Below, piece after piece: positions 12,160 to 23,188 of a DNA stretch of 64,000 nt; the stretch's first letter is position 1, and each line of letters starts with the position of its first letter. A model generated the notes under the pieces. That model was not told the DNA's origin. It saw nothing but the letters and a program-made list of their open reading frames with translations, and did no database searches. Origin of the DNA: Parascedosporium putredinis (taxonomy: Eukaryota; Ascomycota; Sordariomycetes; Microascales; Microascaceae); contig CASHTG010000001.1 in the NCBI GenBank assembly GCA_949357655.1, forward strand, positions 2,046,001-2,110,000, given 5' to 3'. The position numbers and the translations under genes were made by a program.

Positions 12160-13263
12160 ATGAGGCTCACAGCCGACCTCATCAGGGATTCCTCTCCTAC
12201 CTCAACCCGCTGAAAGAGCGCGAGCTCGACCTCCGAGGTGCGTTTGAAAAGGACAGATACTACACTTTTGATTGTGGAGCAGAATTGATAGCGAATGTTT
12301 TCGTACATGATTAGGACACCGAATTCCAGCCATTGAGAATTTGGGAGCTGCTGGGGTAAGTCCTGCCTCTGCCACTGCCTCTCCACCTCCTGCTCGTCCC
12401 TGGCCCTTCTCTCCCTTCTCTGCGACCCCTCCCGCGGTGCCACGTTCCCGCGCTTCCGCGCTTCGCCACCCGTGCTCTAAAGAGGCACCGACTTACAAGT
12501 GTGATTATAGCCACATGATTCGATAGATTTCACAGACAACGATATCCAGGTGCTGGGGAACTTTCCCTTGTCGCCGAGGATAACGACACTGCTGTTTGCG
12601 AGGAACCGCGTCTCGAGCGTCCAGCCTTCGGTGGCCCACTCGATACCCAATCTGAGAAATCTGGTCCTGGCATCCAACAGTTTTGCCGAATTGGCGGATT
12701 TGGACGTCCTAGCAACCTTTAAGAGGCTCACGCACCTGGTTTTAACAGACAACCCCGTGACGAAGAAAGAGGTACGTCCTTGGACTCTCCAGCCATGCAG
12801 TGGGCTGTGACCATACGGTACTGACGAGGGCTTTCTATGACAGAACTACCGATACTGGGTAATTTGGAGGTGCCCTACTGTCCGGTTCTTGGACTATCAA
12901 AAGGTCAAGGATGCCGAGAGGCAGCACGCCAAGAAGCTCTTTGGGACGTTGGACAAGCCAACGAAGCTGGCGACAGAGGTTCGTTCCCGTCTAGCCAACT
13001 TGGCGCAAGCATTACAAATGGCTAACTTGTATATATAGATCATGGGCATCAAATCCAGCGGCCTTGGGCCTGCCGTGGCTGATGGTCCTTCGGACAGCTC
13101 TAGGCTCTCAAGGATAAAGTTGACGGACAAGGAGAAGAAGAGGTTGCAAGAGATGATTAAGAAGGCATCTAGCCTAGAGGAGATTATTCGCCTAGAGAAG
13201 ATGCTGAATGAAGGACGGCTACCGCCGGGTTTCCACGCAGATCCCGATGCGATGGAGGAATGA
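12160..13263 (+). CDS. lea1: U2 snRNP protein A' (LEA1), leucine-rich repeat
   Basis: U2A' is the LRR protein that pairs with U2B'' on stem-loop IV of U2 snRNA and is needed for branch-site recognition. There are five exons: 12160-12237, 12315-12355, 12511-12771, 12844-12978 and 13039-13263. They encode MRLTADLI, LNPLKERELDLRGHRIPAIE, SIDFTDNDIQVLGNFP, the LRR segment, LTHLVLTDNPVTKKENYRYW, and a conserved tail (LTDKEKKRLQEMIKKASSLE, LPPGFHADPDAMEE). All introns have GT-AG ends and the phases agree. One base is missing around 12190-12197: the frame must shift to reach SYLNPLKEREL. With it the CDS is exactly 247 codons (246 residues), the expected size. It converges with DPB3, 298 bp away. Confidence 0.95.
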
Positions 13264-13561
13264 GTGCAATCTAGACGTTACGGGGCTGAAGGGAGAGACA
13301 AAAGAGAAAAGAAGAAGGGCGGGGAAGACAAAAAATAATAAAAAGAGGCAGAGGACAGGGACTAAACGGATATAGGAGTCATGATTCATGCATACCCATT
13401 GAAATGAAATGTTTGATGCTGTGCACTATGGGAAACATGCTCTAACTGTGGGCACCCAACCAAAGACACCTTCCTCGTTACTAGTATTACATAAATCATT
13501 CTCATCATGTCTTAGCAGCCAGTTAGGGAGGCCCCAGTAGGCTTGCAAGCCTCATGGACTT

Positions 13562-14372
13562 CTAGTCCCTCATGGGCACATCTTCGCCGGCGGCCTGGCT
13601 GGCCTCTAGTTCAAGCTGGGCGTTGGGATCCTCGGAATGCTCGTCGGCAGTGCCGCTGCGATCGGCAGCCCCGTTGGCCGTGAGCTTCTGCTGCTTCTTG
13701 CCGTTGGAGCGAGGCTTCTTCTCGTCGACGCCTGGCTCGCCGTTGATCCTCGCGCGCGTCTCCTGGGCTCTTTGCTTGACCGACTTGTAGGTGTGGGTCC
13801 TGGGCACGACATCCTCGAGGAATTCGAGGTTGTCGTTTGTCGCCACGGCGCTCGCTTGCATAACATGTTAGCAAGATGGTGGGGTGAAGCAGGGAGCGAA
13901 GGCGAGGAGAGGGACGACAATGATGGATATATAGGGGATGGCACATGGGGAATCACCAGCAAGGTGGGTTACAACGTACCGACGTCCTTGTACTGGACAT
14001 TCTTCCTGGGCTTGGTGTCTAGCTTGGTGGCATCGTGTGCAGCGCTGGACAGGTGTTGAACGAACATTTCCTACGAGCCCCCAAAAATAGTCAGCATAAA
14101 GTTCCCTCCGCGGGAGGCAGAGTTTTGGGCACGGAACCTACCGCAGCAAGAGTGATGACAAAAGCAGCGTTGTTAGAGCATATCGCAATATCAGGATCCG
14201 TTGCGATGATCTTCTTCACCCTCGTCACTGTACACAAAGGTAGATTCTGTCAGCATGGGGCGGCGATAATGAGGACATGGGTTCGCGGAGCTGGGATCTC
14301 ACATGGTAGTTGAGTCTGGCCGGTAGCCTCCGTCTCCTTCCTCGGAGGGATAGCTGTGGTGTTGTAAGGCAT
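13562..14372 (-). CDS. dpb3: Histone-fold protein, DNA polymerase epsilon subunit DPB3 / CHRAC-like
   Basis: This is a CBF/NF-Y-type histone-fold protein. It probably pairs with a second histone-fold partner in DNA polymerase epsilon or an ISWI remodelling complex; the sequence does not separate these roles. Four exons (14372-14303, 14227-14142, 14070-13980, 13854-13562) give exactly 540 nt, 179 residues, with no frame problem. The fold covers about residues 24-100: LPLTRVKKIIATDPD, NNAAFVITLAAEMFVQHLS, KPRKNVQYKDVASAV, NLEFLEDVVPRTHTYKSVKQ. The tail is Lys/Gln-rich, then acidic. HAP5/NF-YC is less likely because the tail and the helix following the fold match the DPB3 type. It is divergent with the CLC gene (1.05 kb between starts). 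Confidence 0.88.
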
Positions 14373-15426
14373 GGTGGAAGAAAGAAAAGTAAAACCAAGT
14401 TCAATCACGGCCTGCGCGGTACGCGGTAGCGCTCTGAAAAAGTATGCGAGTATGTAAAGGCGCGAAAGCAGTGAGGTGGGAATGAAGTGAGATGGCTGAT
14501 AATTTCTAGTGTGGTTGGCGGAGAGGTTGTGGAGGGGTAGATTTGGATTGATCTTTGGCTGAGAAACGCGCTGGAGAATCGAATTGGGGTGCACGCGCCG
14601 AGTTGATCAACTATCAATGATTTCTAGGTGACGGGTGCATCCACTTTTACACGGCCAAGCGTCTACAATTACCACTTTTACTTAGCAAGAAAGCGTGCAG
14701 GATTCAAGATTTCGTTGAACTGAGCTTAATAGACTAGCAGCCAAGGGAATTTGGAACAAAGGAAGAGTGTCCGGCCTCGCTTTGGATTTGATCCCCATGG
14801 TCAATTACTGGCTTTGCCTGATGGGCCCAGCCTTACGAAGTCGCCCATCAATGATCAATGAATTCCACTGGGCAGCTAAGCGTGCAGATCAACCTGCGCT
14901 GCGACAATTCAAAGGACGCAGTCTGATATCGATAAGAGACAATTCATTGAGTCGGGTGCTGGTACTGGCAGGCGAGCTTTCAGAATATAGTGGGGGTTAT
15001 TAGTGGACTATTGTTTTGAGCCTTGGACTTGATTTGTCCTGCACGATTTTAAGAGGCGCAACCCAAAGTCGAAGGACGGACCCACCTCGAGCTCTCCAAC
15101 TGCGCTATTGCAAGGTTGCCAGATTCGCTCCATCAAATGCGTCAGCCTGCCACTGGTATCCATCCCCAGCCGCGCCAATTGCTCAACTGTGCGCGCAACG
15201 GCTTTCCCTCCACCACACCCCCTTAGTAGACACAGATATCGAGTCTACGCACACCATATATCGCTGCCGCAGGACCGCACAGTCTTTACCACGGGGAAAA
15301 AGAGACGACAAGAGAGCAAAAAGAAAAAGAAAAAAACAACCCCCGGCCAAGGAAGGAAGGCGATATCTCGACCTGCCCGAGCTGCGAGACCTCCGCCACA
15401 GGCAGAATGGTCCCGCCATCTACACG
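14373..15426. promoter_or_regulatory. Divergent intergenic region, DPB3 / CLC
   Basis: About 1.05 kb holds both promoters. An open frame from 15016 runs in frame into the CLC start at 15427, but its composition (Arg-rich, then Lys-rich RAKRKRKKQPPAK) and lack of similarity suggest 5' leader, not coding sequence. No other gene is supported. Confidence 0.6.
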
Positions 15427-18144
15427 ATGAGCTCCCGATCATTTTCTTCGACCCACTCACGTACGCCGTCCCGGAGGCCATCCGTAACCGCCAGACTTTC
15501 GAATGCTGTCTCTGGCGCAGAAAGGGGCCAGCACAGCCATGCCCATGTCAGCGAACAGCACGTAGAGGAGGAAATCGCCGAGATCAAGAGATATGAGGTA
15601 AGCCACTTCGAGCGCGAGCAACATATCACCACCTGCCCCCTTGTGTACATCTGCTAACTGTCCTAGGACTTTACAACCATAGGTATGCGATCGCGACAAT
15701 TCCTCTATACCAGCACTCGCCACGTATAAGATATGTACTAACCCGACAACACGCAGATTGGGTTCAAGATGCTGCCCGCGAACAGGCTCGGCGCCGAGCA
15801 CGACGGCGGGAGGTCGCCAGCCTCTACGATCACGGCCCTCCAGGCTTGAGACAGCGCCTATGGATCACATACGACGCAATCCAGGGCTGGCTAGTAATCA
15901 CCTTGATCGGCATGGCCATCGGGCTCAATGCCGCCATTCTAAGCATCGTGACCGAGTGGCTCGCCGACCTAAAGCTCGGCTATTGTAAGACGGGATTCTA
16001 CCTCAACGAAAACTTCTGTTGCTGGGGAGAGCAAAGAGGATGCGACGATTGGCATCGCTGGACAGGATTTGGGCCGCTCAACTACCTGATCTATATTGTA
16101 CTAGCTGTAAGCGCGCTGCCTCCCCTCAAAGAGCCTATCCACGAGCCTATCTATCACTGTATGCTAACCAGTTGTTGCGCGACACCCAGGCCTTGCTTGC
16201 ATTTACCGCTGCGACCCTAGTCAAGAACTTTGCTCCCTACGCCGCCGGCTCTGGCATCTCGGAAATCAAATGCATCATTGCGGGCTTCGTTATGAAGGGC
16301 TTCCTCTCCTTTTGGACCCTCATCATCAAGTCCATCACCCTGCCCTTGACCATTGGTGCCGGAATCTCGGTCGGAAAAGAGGGGCCCAGCGTCCACTACG
16401 CCGTATGCACCGGCAGCGTTATATCCCGGCTATTCAACAAGTACCGGAAGAACGCGGCCAGGACTCGCGAGGTTCTCTGCGCTTGCGCAGCCGCCGGGGT
16501 GGCGGTCGCTTTCGGCAGCCCCATCGGCGGCGTCATGTTCTCCCTCGAGGAGATGTCGGCCAACTTCCCCTTAAGACGTTGTGGCGTAGTTATTTCTGCG
16601 CCCTAGCTGCCACGGCCATTCTCGCAGCGGTAAACCCTTTCCGCACCGGCCAGCTCGTCATGTTCCAAGTGACCTACGACAGGACCTGGCACTTTTTCGA
16701 GATCCTCTTCTTCATCGTGATTGGCATCTTTGGCGGCCTCTACGGCGCTTTCATCATCAAGTGGAACCTACGCGCCCAGGCCTTCCGAAAGAAGTACCTC
16801 ACCAAGTACGCGGTCCTCGAAGTGACCATGCTCGCCGTCCTCTCCGCCATTCTCTGTTATCCCAACCCCTTTGTGAGGATCGATATGACGGAGAGCATGG
16901 AGATCCTCTTTTCCGAATGCGAGGGAGAAGATTACCACGGGCTCTGTGACCCGGACCAGCGTTTCATGACCATCATGTCACTCGTCATCGCGACCGGCCT
17001 GCGCATCTTTTTGACTACTATATCATATGGCGCGCGGATTCCTGCGGCATCTTCGTTCCGTCCATGGCTATTGGCGCGCTCTTTGGTCGGACCGTCGGTG
17101 TGATTGTGGAAGCCCTGCACCAGTCAAACCCCACTTCCATCTTCTTTTCCGCCTGCAAGCCCGACGAGCCGTGCATAACTCCGGGAGCGTATGCCCTTCT
17201 TGGAGCTGCCGCTGCCCTGAGCGGCGTCATGCATATCACAATCTCCGTCGTGGTCATCATGTTCGAAATTACCGGAGCACTAACGTATATCCTGCCCACT
17301 ATGATTGTGGTTGGCGTCACAAAGGCGGTGGGTGAACTCTTCAGCAAGGGCGGCATCGCCGACCGTGCGATCTGGGCTAGCGGCATGCCCTACCTGGACA
17401 ACAAGGAGGAACACAACTTTGGTGTCCCGGTATCCCGCGCCATGACGGAAGCCACGGTCTCCCTACCTGCCACGGGCCTTACGCTAGGTGACGTGGAGGA
17501 GATGATTTCCGACGGCAAGTATCAAGGGTTCCCTATTGTCGAAGATGAGCACTCCAAGACCCTCGTTGGCTATATCGGACGGACCGAGCTCCAATACGCG
17601 ATAGACAAGGCTAAGCGGGAGCGCCCCATGGAGCGGGGCACGCGCTGTTTGTTCTCCACGACTTCCCCGCTATCCCGCCGGGGGTCCTACGACTCCTACC
17701 GTAGGCGTTAGCGGCGAATCGGGCTCCCTATCAACGATATCGTTCGGCCGCTACGTCGATGCGACACCCGTCACAGTGCACCCACGCCTTTCTCTCGAGA
17801 CCGTCATGGAACTCTTCCGCAAGATCGGTCCTCGCGTCATCCTTGTCGAGTACCACGGCAAGTTGACCGGCCTCATCACCGTCAAGGACTGTCTCAAGTA
17901 CCAGTTCAAGGCCGAGGCGGCGGAACACCCGCGCGACGACCACGACCTGCTGGAAACTCAGGAGAAGCTCTGGCACGTATTACAACGGGTCGCGGAATGG
18001 GTTTCGGGCAAGGTCTCTACGGCTTCTAGGGGCCGGATACGTCTTGGCGGGTCAGACGAGCGAGTACGGGGTGGACCGATCATGGATGGCGATGAAGAGT
18101 TGGTTGACGATGATGGCGGCGTTGAGCTAGATAGTCGGTCATGA
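15427..18144 (+). CDS. CLC-family chloride channel / chloride-proton exchanger
   Basis: This is a membrane anion transporter of the eukaryotic CLC family with two cytosolic CBS domains, of the GEF1/ClC-3 type found on endosomal or vacuolar membranes. Exons: 15427-15597, a 16-nt exon 15667-15682, 15757-16106, and 16190-18144. Motifs in order: DWVQDAAREQARRR, GSGISEIK (Ser at the second position, as in chloride-selective members), GKEGPSVHYA (gating glutamate present), FGSPIGGVMFSLEEMS, IFVPSMAIGALFGR, then CBS1 (about 17437-17600) and CBS2 (about 17755-17915). The frame breaks at the CCCC of 16567-16570, at about 17045, and between 17640 and 17710 (two bases). Adding four bases gives exactly 832 codons. 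The tail ends in an acidic run before the stop at 18142-18144. It converges with the TMEM42-like gene. Confidence 0.93.
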
Positions 18145-18528
18145 CCTGGGTCAAGTTGCTCTTAGCCTCTTAGCCTCCCTCTCAACTTGCATGAGCCCAC
18201 CCTTTTCTTTTCCTCAGCGTCGCAAACTTGGGCTCTTTCTTCTTCTTCTTCGTTCTTCTTTCCCATTCTCGTTACCTTGTTGGACAACAGGCGTTGGCGG
18301 AGTTTCCTGATAGCCCATTCTTATGTAGCCATCTAAGAGGCTGGTGTAAACAATATGATGGATCAATGCATTTGTTTTCTGAAGCGATAGCCAGAACGGG
18401 TTGGGTATATATTTTAGAGAATACAATGGATGGATGTTTTACAGTCTACATTATACATTTCCGGATGTTCTGATGGCCCCATCCCCATCAAAACTGTCTC
18501 GCGCGTTGAGCGAAACTCCTTTCTACCA
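18145..18528. other. Convergent intergenic region
   Basis: The 3' flanks of the CLC gene and the TMEM42-like gene lie here, with a TTC-rich tract at 18236-18262. I see no gene. Confidence 0.7.
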
Positions 18529-19374
18529 TCAATTGGCAGTTGCTCTCTCCTTGTCTGCCGAAGCCTTCTCCGCGCGGCCCAAGATGACGTTGCCCGCGAC
18601 GAGGAGACCCGCGCCCGCCCACCACATTGGTGGGAGCGACTCGGAAAAGATGGCGAAGCCGAGAAAAGCGGTAATCATGAAATTGGTGGAGGTGTTCATG
18701 ATGGATACCTGGGTGCTGGAGTTACCCTTGGCTAGGGCCGAGGTGTACAGGGACCACATGACGCCGTTGAAGGCCAAGTTGAGGCCGAAGAACATCTGTT
18801 ATTTTTGTCTAGGTTTAGAGGCCCGGGCCTACTGTGCAATGGTGGATTGTGACCCCACGGGAGGCAAGAGGAAGGGTGGAAAGGGTAGAAGGGGTAGAAA
18901 GGGTAGAAAAGGCTTACGCATCTGATGACGAGCTCAACGGCACTGAGACGGGAAGTGAGGCCGAGGGCGTGTGCGATGAAAGCGGCGAGGCTTGAGGTGA
19001 GCTCAGTTGTGGTCCTAGCATTACGGGGTTAGCTACTTCAGGTCTCACCTCGAACCCTTGACGCCTTCACGCTTTTAAAGCAGACGCGGGCCCTAAATAT
19101 ATATATATCCATACATGAAAAATGGGGATAAAAGGGCCCGACTTACAGTTTAGCAAACATTCCGTTGAAAGCAGCGCAGGCACCGCTCGCAACAGCCAAC
19201 AGAACCCAGCGACCCGCGGGAGCCGGGGCACAGCCGCGTTCTGTGGGAGGAGAGGCTGCTGCTCGCCGGCGGCGGCGGCCTGGGGGACCTAACGTCGTCT
19301 GCCATTCCGTTCGCGGCGGCCGTATCCCCGGGAGTAGAGGATCTTTCGCGATGAGGGTTGCGCCGGCGGGCCAT
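18529..19374 (-). CDS. TMEM42-like membrane protein, drug/metabolite transporter (EamA) fold
   Basis: This is a small multi-spanning membrane protein of the TMEM42 family, half-size relatives of EamA transporters; the substrate is unknown. Exons: 19374-19147, 19014-18918 and 18795-18529. The conserved core reads RWVLLAVASGACAAFNGMF in exon 1, LTTTELTSSLAAFIAHALGL in exon 2, and FFGLNLAFNGVMWSLYTSAL, ISIMNTSTNFMITAFLG-like and SLPPMWWAGAGLLVAGN segments in exon 3, giving four predicted membrane helices. The only ATG opens an Arg/Pro-rich N-terminus in a different frame from RWVLLAV. Two missing bases (or one extra) between about 19200 and 19330 would repair this and give 197 residues. The start codon is therefore less certain than the rest. 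Intron 1 contains an (AT)n run at about 19096-19107. Confidence 0.82.
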
Positions 19375-20651
19375 TATGAACGGGGCCGAAAGAGAGTTGC
19401 GCGGAATGGGGAAAGGGGAGGGAGTGGGAAGGTTTTAATGGGGATTTGGTGGCGGGGCCCTCAATCAGTAGACGCTAAAAAATGATTGTCTACAGTGGAA
19501 GGAGGCGTCAATGATGGTTCAAATCAAGCTTTCGCAATTCAGCTCTCGGGTGTTCCGGCGTAGCTGACGTCTGGTGGGTTGAGAGTGCTGGCCGTTGGCG
19601 TCAAGTTCGTCCGGGACTAAAAAGTCGGCGCGCGCGCTGTTCAAAGTTCTTTGGGAGCGGTGCCGGCCCGACTAGTGTGTACGTCAAGGGAGTTTAATGA
19701 TTGACAGCGGTGGCCTCAGGGTTGCGCCATCGAGTTCTCTCGGCCTCCAGAGCAGAGGGCCAGCACCAATCCCTCACTGAGGGTCTCATCCTCCATCACT
19801 TTAATTCATTCTGGGGTTTTTTTCTTGTCTTTATCTTTTTTTAAAAATTCGCCCAGTATCACGAATTATTTCTTTCTTCAGTGGTTAAATTGGGGGTTTT
19901 GTACCTCGGTAGACTACATATAGATTTGCCTATATACAGAGTCCCAAGAATTACGCTTTCCCGCATTGTCTAGCTGGGTAGATCAGCGCCTTTGTCATCT
20001 ATGACCATTGATATATCAAGGGTTTGTTTATACAGACACCGAAAGATCCAAGTTCGGTTTTGGCTTTGCGAGATGGCCCTCTCCCTTGGAGGGCCTCACA
20101 GCCGAATGGTCGAATAATCACATAGTATACCCCATATCTCCATCGCTAACCACCTGTATCATATCTCTAAGATATAATCGTTCCCTTTAGCATCCTTTGG
20201 CACCAGTCATCATTTCTAGGATAACAAGCATGCATCCATGGATACATGTGTCCACACTCCTCTCACCCTGCCCTCTCCTGCGGTATCTCAAAGGCGCTGT
20301 GGCATGGGAGGCTTAGCATAGTCGAACACTGTCCCCGGAATGGTAGGGCCGAAGAAAAGGACATCACTTGGACTTCACGTGGGCGTTGGGGACCGAGACG
20401 TCAAATATGATATCCACCTTGGAACGGCTTGAATGATATAGCAGCTTAAAGTCTACCAAGAAAACAACCAGAGCCTGTGAACCTGCCATATGCTCTTCCC
20501 AATCCATTCCTTAAACGCCGATTTTTACATGCGAAATATTGTAGCCATAAGAGCTCCCCACATCATGAGCGAGATACTAAGAAGGGAATATAAAACCCAT
20601 GCCTCACGAGGCTGCGTGCAACATTGGCTCGAGGCAAGCGACCTCGAAAAC
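19375..20651. other. Intergenic, no supportable gene
   Basis: This is the upstream region of the TMEM42-like gene and the 3' flank of the TFIIA gene, which are in tandem on the minus strand. The region from about 19800 to 20200 is AT-rich with TTTTT and AAAAA runs. No coding frame is supported. Confidence 0.65.
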
Positions 20652-21291
20652 TCAGGTTTCGCCGGGCTTCTTAGCGTTACAGCTAACAATCTTGACTTTG
20701 TCCGCGGGGACAACGACGCTCGATCCGTCCATTTTGAAAGTGACGTTTCGGATGAGGAAGGTCCAAACCTCATCGCAAAATCGGTAGGTATCAAGACTGC
20801 CCTGTTCATTGGGGAAACGGCAACATGATAAAAAGACACGTGAGTACTATATCCTGCAGAGCAAAAGCCTGGGGAGAAAGGAAACAAGGGGGGCACGGTG
20901 CTAGAAAAGGCAACATGTGCAGCAGGACGCAGGCCACTGACCTTGAAAGTAAGGCGAGCCTTGACATTCTTCTGAAGCGCCTCGGTGATGGCCTGGTCAA
21001 AGTTGCCCAGGATCTTCATCGCGAGCTGGGGGTTTATGCGCTCGTCGCTGATGAGGTCATCCAGAGTATCTGTCAGAGCCATGCCAATGCTACAGCATAT
21101 AATGAGTCACAGTCAGCTTCAATTACGCTAAGTATAGCAGAAACAGCAGAGTGCTTGCTCGAGACTCGGCGACTGATTGTCGTCGTCCAAGGCAATGAGC
21201 TGTCGCCGCCCCCGAGCTAGCCAATGCTACATGGCCGACCGTACCTGCTACGGCGATAGAGCTCATAGAACGACTGGGCGCCAGTAGCCAT
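20652..21291 (-). CDS. toa2: Transcription initiation factor IIA small (gamma) subunit, TOA2
   Basis: TFIIA-gamma pairs with the large subunit to stabilise TBP on TATA DNA. Three exons (21291-21245, 21089-20942, 20801-20652) give exactly 115 codons (114 residues), normal for the family. The protein starts MATGAQSFYELYRRSSIGMA and runs through DTLDDLISDERINPQLAMKI, NFDQAITEALQKNVKARLTF (N-terminal helical bundle), then DTYRFCDEVWTFLIRNVTF and VPADKVKIVSCNAKKPGET (C-terminal beta-barrel that contacts TBP). No frame problem is seen. It is divergent with VMA16, with only 494 bp between the start codons. Confidence 0.96.
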
Positions 21292-21785
21292 TTTGAGTCA
21301 AAGCCTTGATTTCCACAAATACGCTTCTCTTTTCCTTAGTTTATAATCTTGAGGTGATCACGTCTGCGCGATCGATGTGTCGTCGGGGGATGTGTTGAGA
21401 GGATCGTGGGGTGAAGTGGGTATTTATAGGAATGGAAAGGTGGGAGAGTTTGAGGCTTGAGGCCTAGAATGGGGCGATGTCATTGAGGGTCGGCGCTGCT
21501 GACAAACACACCCACGTGATCTAGGCTGCCTTTTTCCAGAGCCGGGCTAGCCCATGTAATCAGCGGTTTGAGGGAGAGAGAGACTGTTTAATAAGTACCT
21601 CTAGTCTTTCGTAATCTAGGAATTCGCTGCTTCAAGCTTCCCGTCAAGCCAGCTTCGCGAATCAAGGAATAGCTCCTGCACTTCCCAGCAACGCAGGACG
21701 AAACGCCATCCGACCACACACCCGACATTCATTCCTTCTCAAGGTTAACCGGTTATCTCTTGAGCAGCTGAGCTCGCGTACCACG
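21292..21785. promoter_or_regulatory. Compact divergent promoter region, TFIIA-gamma / VMA16
   Basis: These 494 bp separate two start codons on opposite strands, so both 5' leaders and promoters are here. A purine/pyrimidine-asymmetric patch (gggagagagagac) lies at about 21573. I cannot assign a specific factor site. Confidence 0.65.
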
Positions 21786-22687
21786 ATGGGACTTTCATAC
21801 TATGGCTTCGGCATTTTGTCCTTCACCCTGTTGGTGGTTGGAGCTTGTATGATGCCCTCGCCCCTCCCCCGGTCGATATCGCCGGCCTGCCATAACAGAA
21901 GTACTAACAAAACCGTCGTCTTTTTGTAGACATGCTCTTCACTGGCAGCGGTGAATCTTTCAGTCCTGGAAAATTCATAGAATCAGTCTCCCCTCGCGTG
22001 GGCGAGCACTGGTGTGGCGCTTTGCATGGGCCTATCCGTTGTTGGAGCTGCATGGTGAGTCTGCCGAGCATGGCCATCATCGCGGCCTTTTTTTTTCCTT
22101 CGCTTTCCCTCACTATCATAGCCTGGGCTCCCTCCTTTGACAATTATACTTGGCTTCATACCTAAAGATACGTCCGATATACTGACGAGGTGCAATTTAT
22201 CACGCAGGGGTATCTTCCTTACCGGATCCTCGATTCTCGGCGCCGGCGTCAAAGCTCCTCGAATTCGAACCAAGAACCTCATCTCCATCATTTTCTGCGA
22301 AGTCGTAGCCATCTATGGGCTTATCATGTCCATCATCTTCACGAGTAAGATCAACGACCTCGACCCGGCCTCTATCGACTCCCCGCCACCGCTTTCGTCG
22401 CCTACGCCATTTTCTGGGTGGTATCACCGTAGGCATGTGCAACCTTGCCTGCGGTGTTTCCGTTGGTATCAATGGTAGCGGCGCAGCCCTTGCTGATGCT
22501 GCTGACCCTCGCTGTATGTCCCCCATAACTCCCCGCACCACCGAACCGAGATGCTAATATATCCCGCAGCTTCGTTAAGATCCTTGTTGTCGAGATCTTC
22601 AGCTCCGTCCTCGGTCTATTCGGCCTCATCATTGGCCTCCTCGTCTCCGGCAAGGCAGGTGACTTCACCTCGGTCGCGCGGCCATGA
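21786..22687 (+). CDS. vma16: V-type ATPase proteolipid subunit c'' (VMA16)
   Basis: VMA16 is a membrane rotor-ring subunit of the vacuolar proton pump. Exons: 21786-21846, 21930-22054, 22208-22513 and 22570-22687. The sequence reads MGLSYYGFGILSFTLLVVG (first helix), GEHFTG-like loop, VALCMGLSVVGAAWGIFLTG, GAGVKAPRIRTKNLISIIFC followed by the proton-carrying glutamate (CEVVAIYGL), GGITVGMCNLACGVSVGI and SSVLGLFGLIIGLLVSGK. The frame breaks near 21990-21998 (two bases), at CCCC 22381-22384, GGG 22416-22418 and CCC 22506-22508. Adding five bases gives exactly 205 codons, the family size, so these are best read as sequence errors. It converges with CnxE, 501 bp away. Confidence 0.93.
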
Positions 22688-23188
22688 GCGGCGAGTAACG
22701 ACTAACCGTTATCCCCGACTATGGTCAAGAATAACACAAAGAGCCTGGGCGCTGGCTGGGATTCGGGGCTGGATATGTATGGGTTAATCAGCATTTTGTG
22801 GCAGTACTATTATTATCATTTGGACTGGCGTTTAGGAAAGAAGTACTGAGCAACATTCGGAAGAGCTCATTGTGTGTTCTCATTACATGTACCAGTATCG
22901 GTCGTCATTGATATTGTTTCCCTCTCCCCTGTTTCTCAGAACGGCTACCGTGTAGAACTTGCTATCAGGCTCGAGTCGTGGTTAGAGCTCCTAGAAATAT
23001 CGAGGTCTCCAACATGAGCGATGCACAATTAGATCAATAGCGAGGAATTCTTTTCTTTTTGCTTAAAAATAACACTCTGCCTGTGCTAAGGAGCTCGTCT
23101 ACGAAGAGGACGAGTCACCAGACCTCCCTCACCCCATCCCGTGATCTTGAACCACTAGCCCTGTTCAGCAGACTTTTTCCTTGTTAGC
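22688..23188. other. Convergent intergenic region
   Basis: The 3' flanks of VMA16 (+) and CnxE (-) lie here. I see no gene. Confidence 0.7.

Noticed and set aside
15016..15426. In-frame N-terminal extension of the CLC gene
   Set aside because: It has no ATG that fits, ends in a Lys/Arg-rich stretch unlike CLC N-termini, and the ATG at 15427 gives a typical start.
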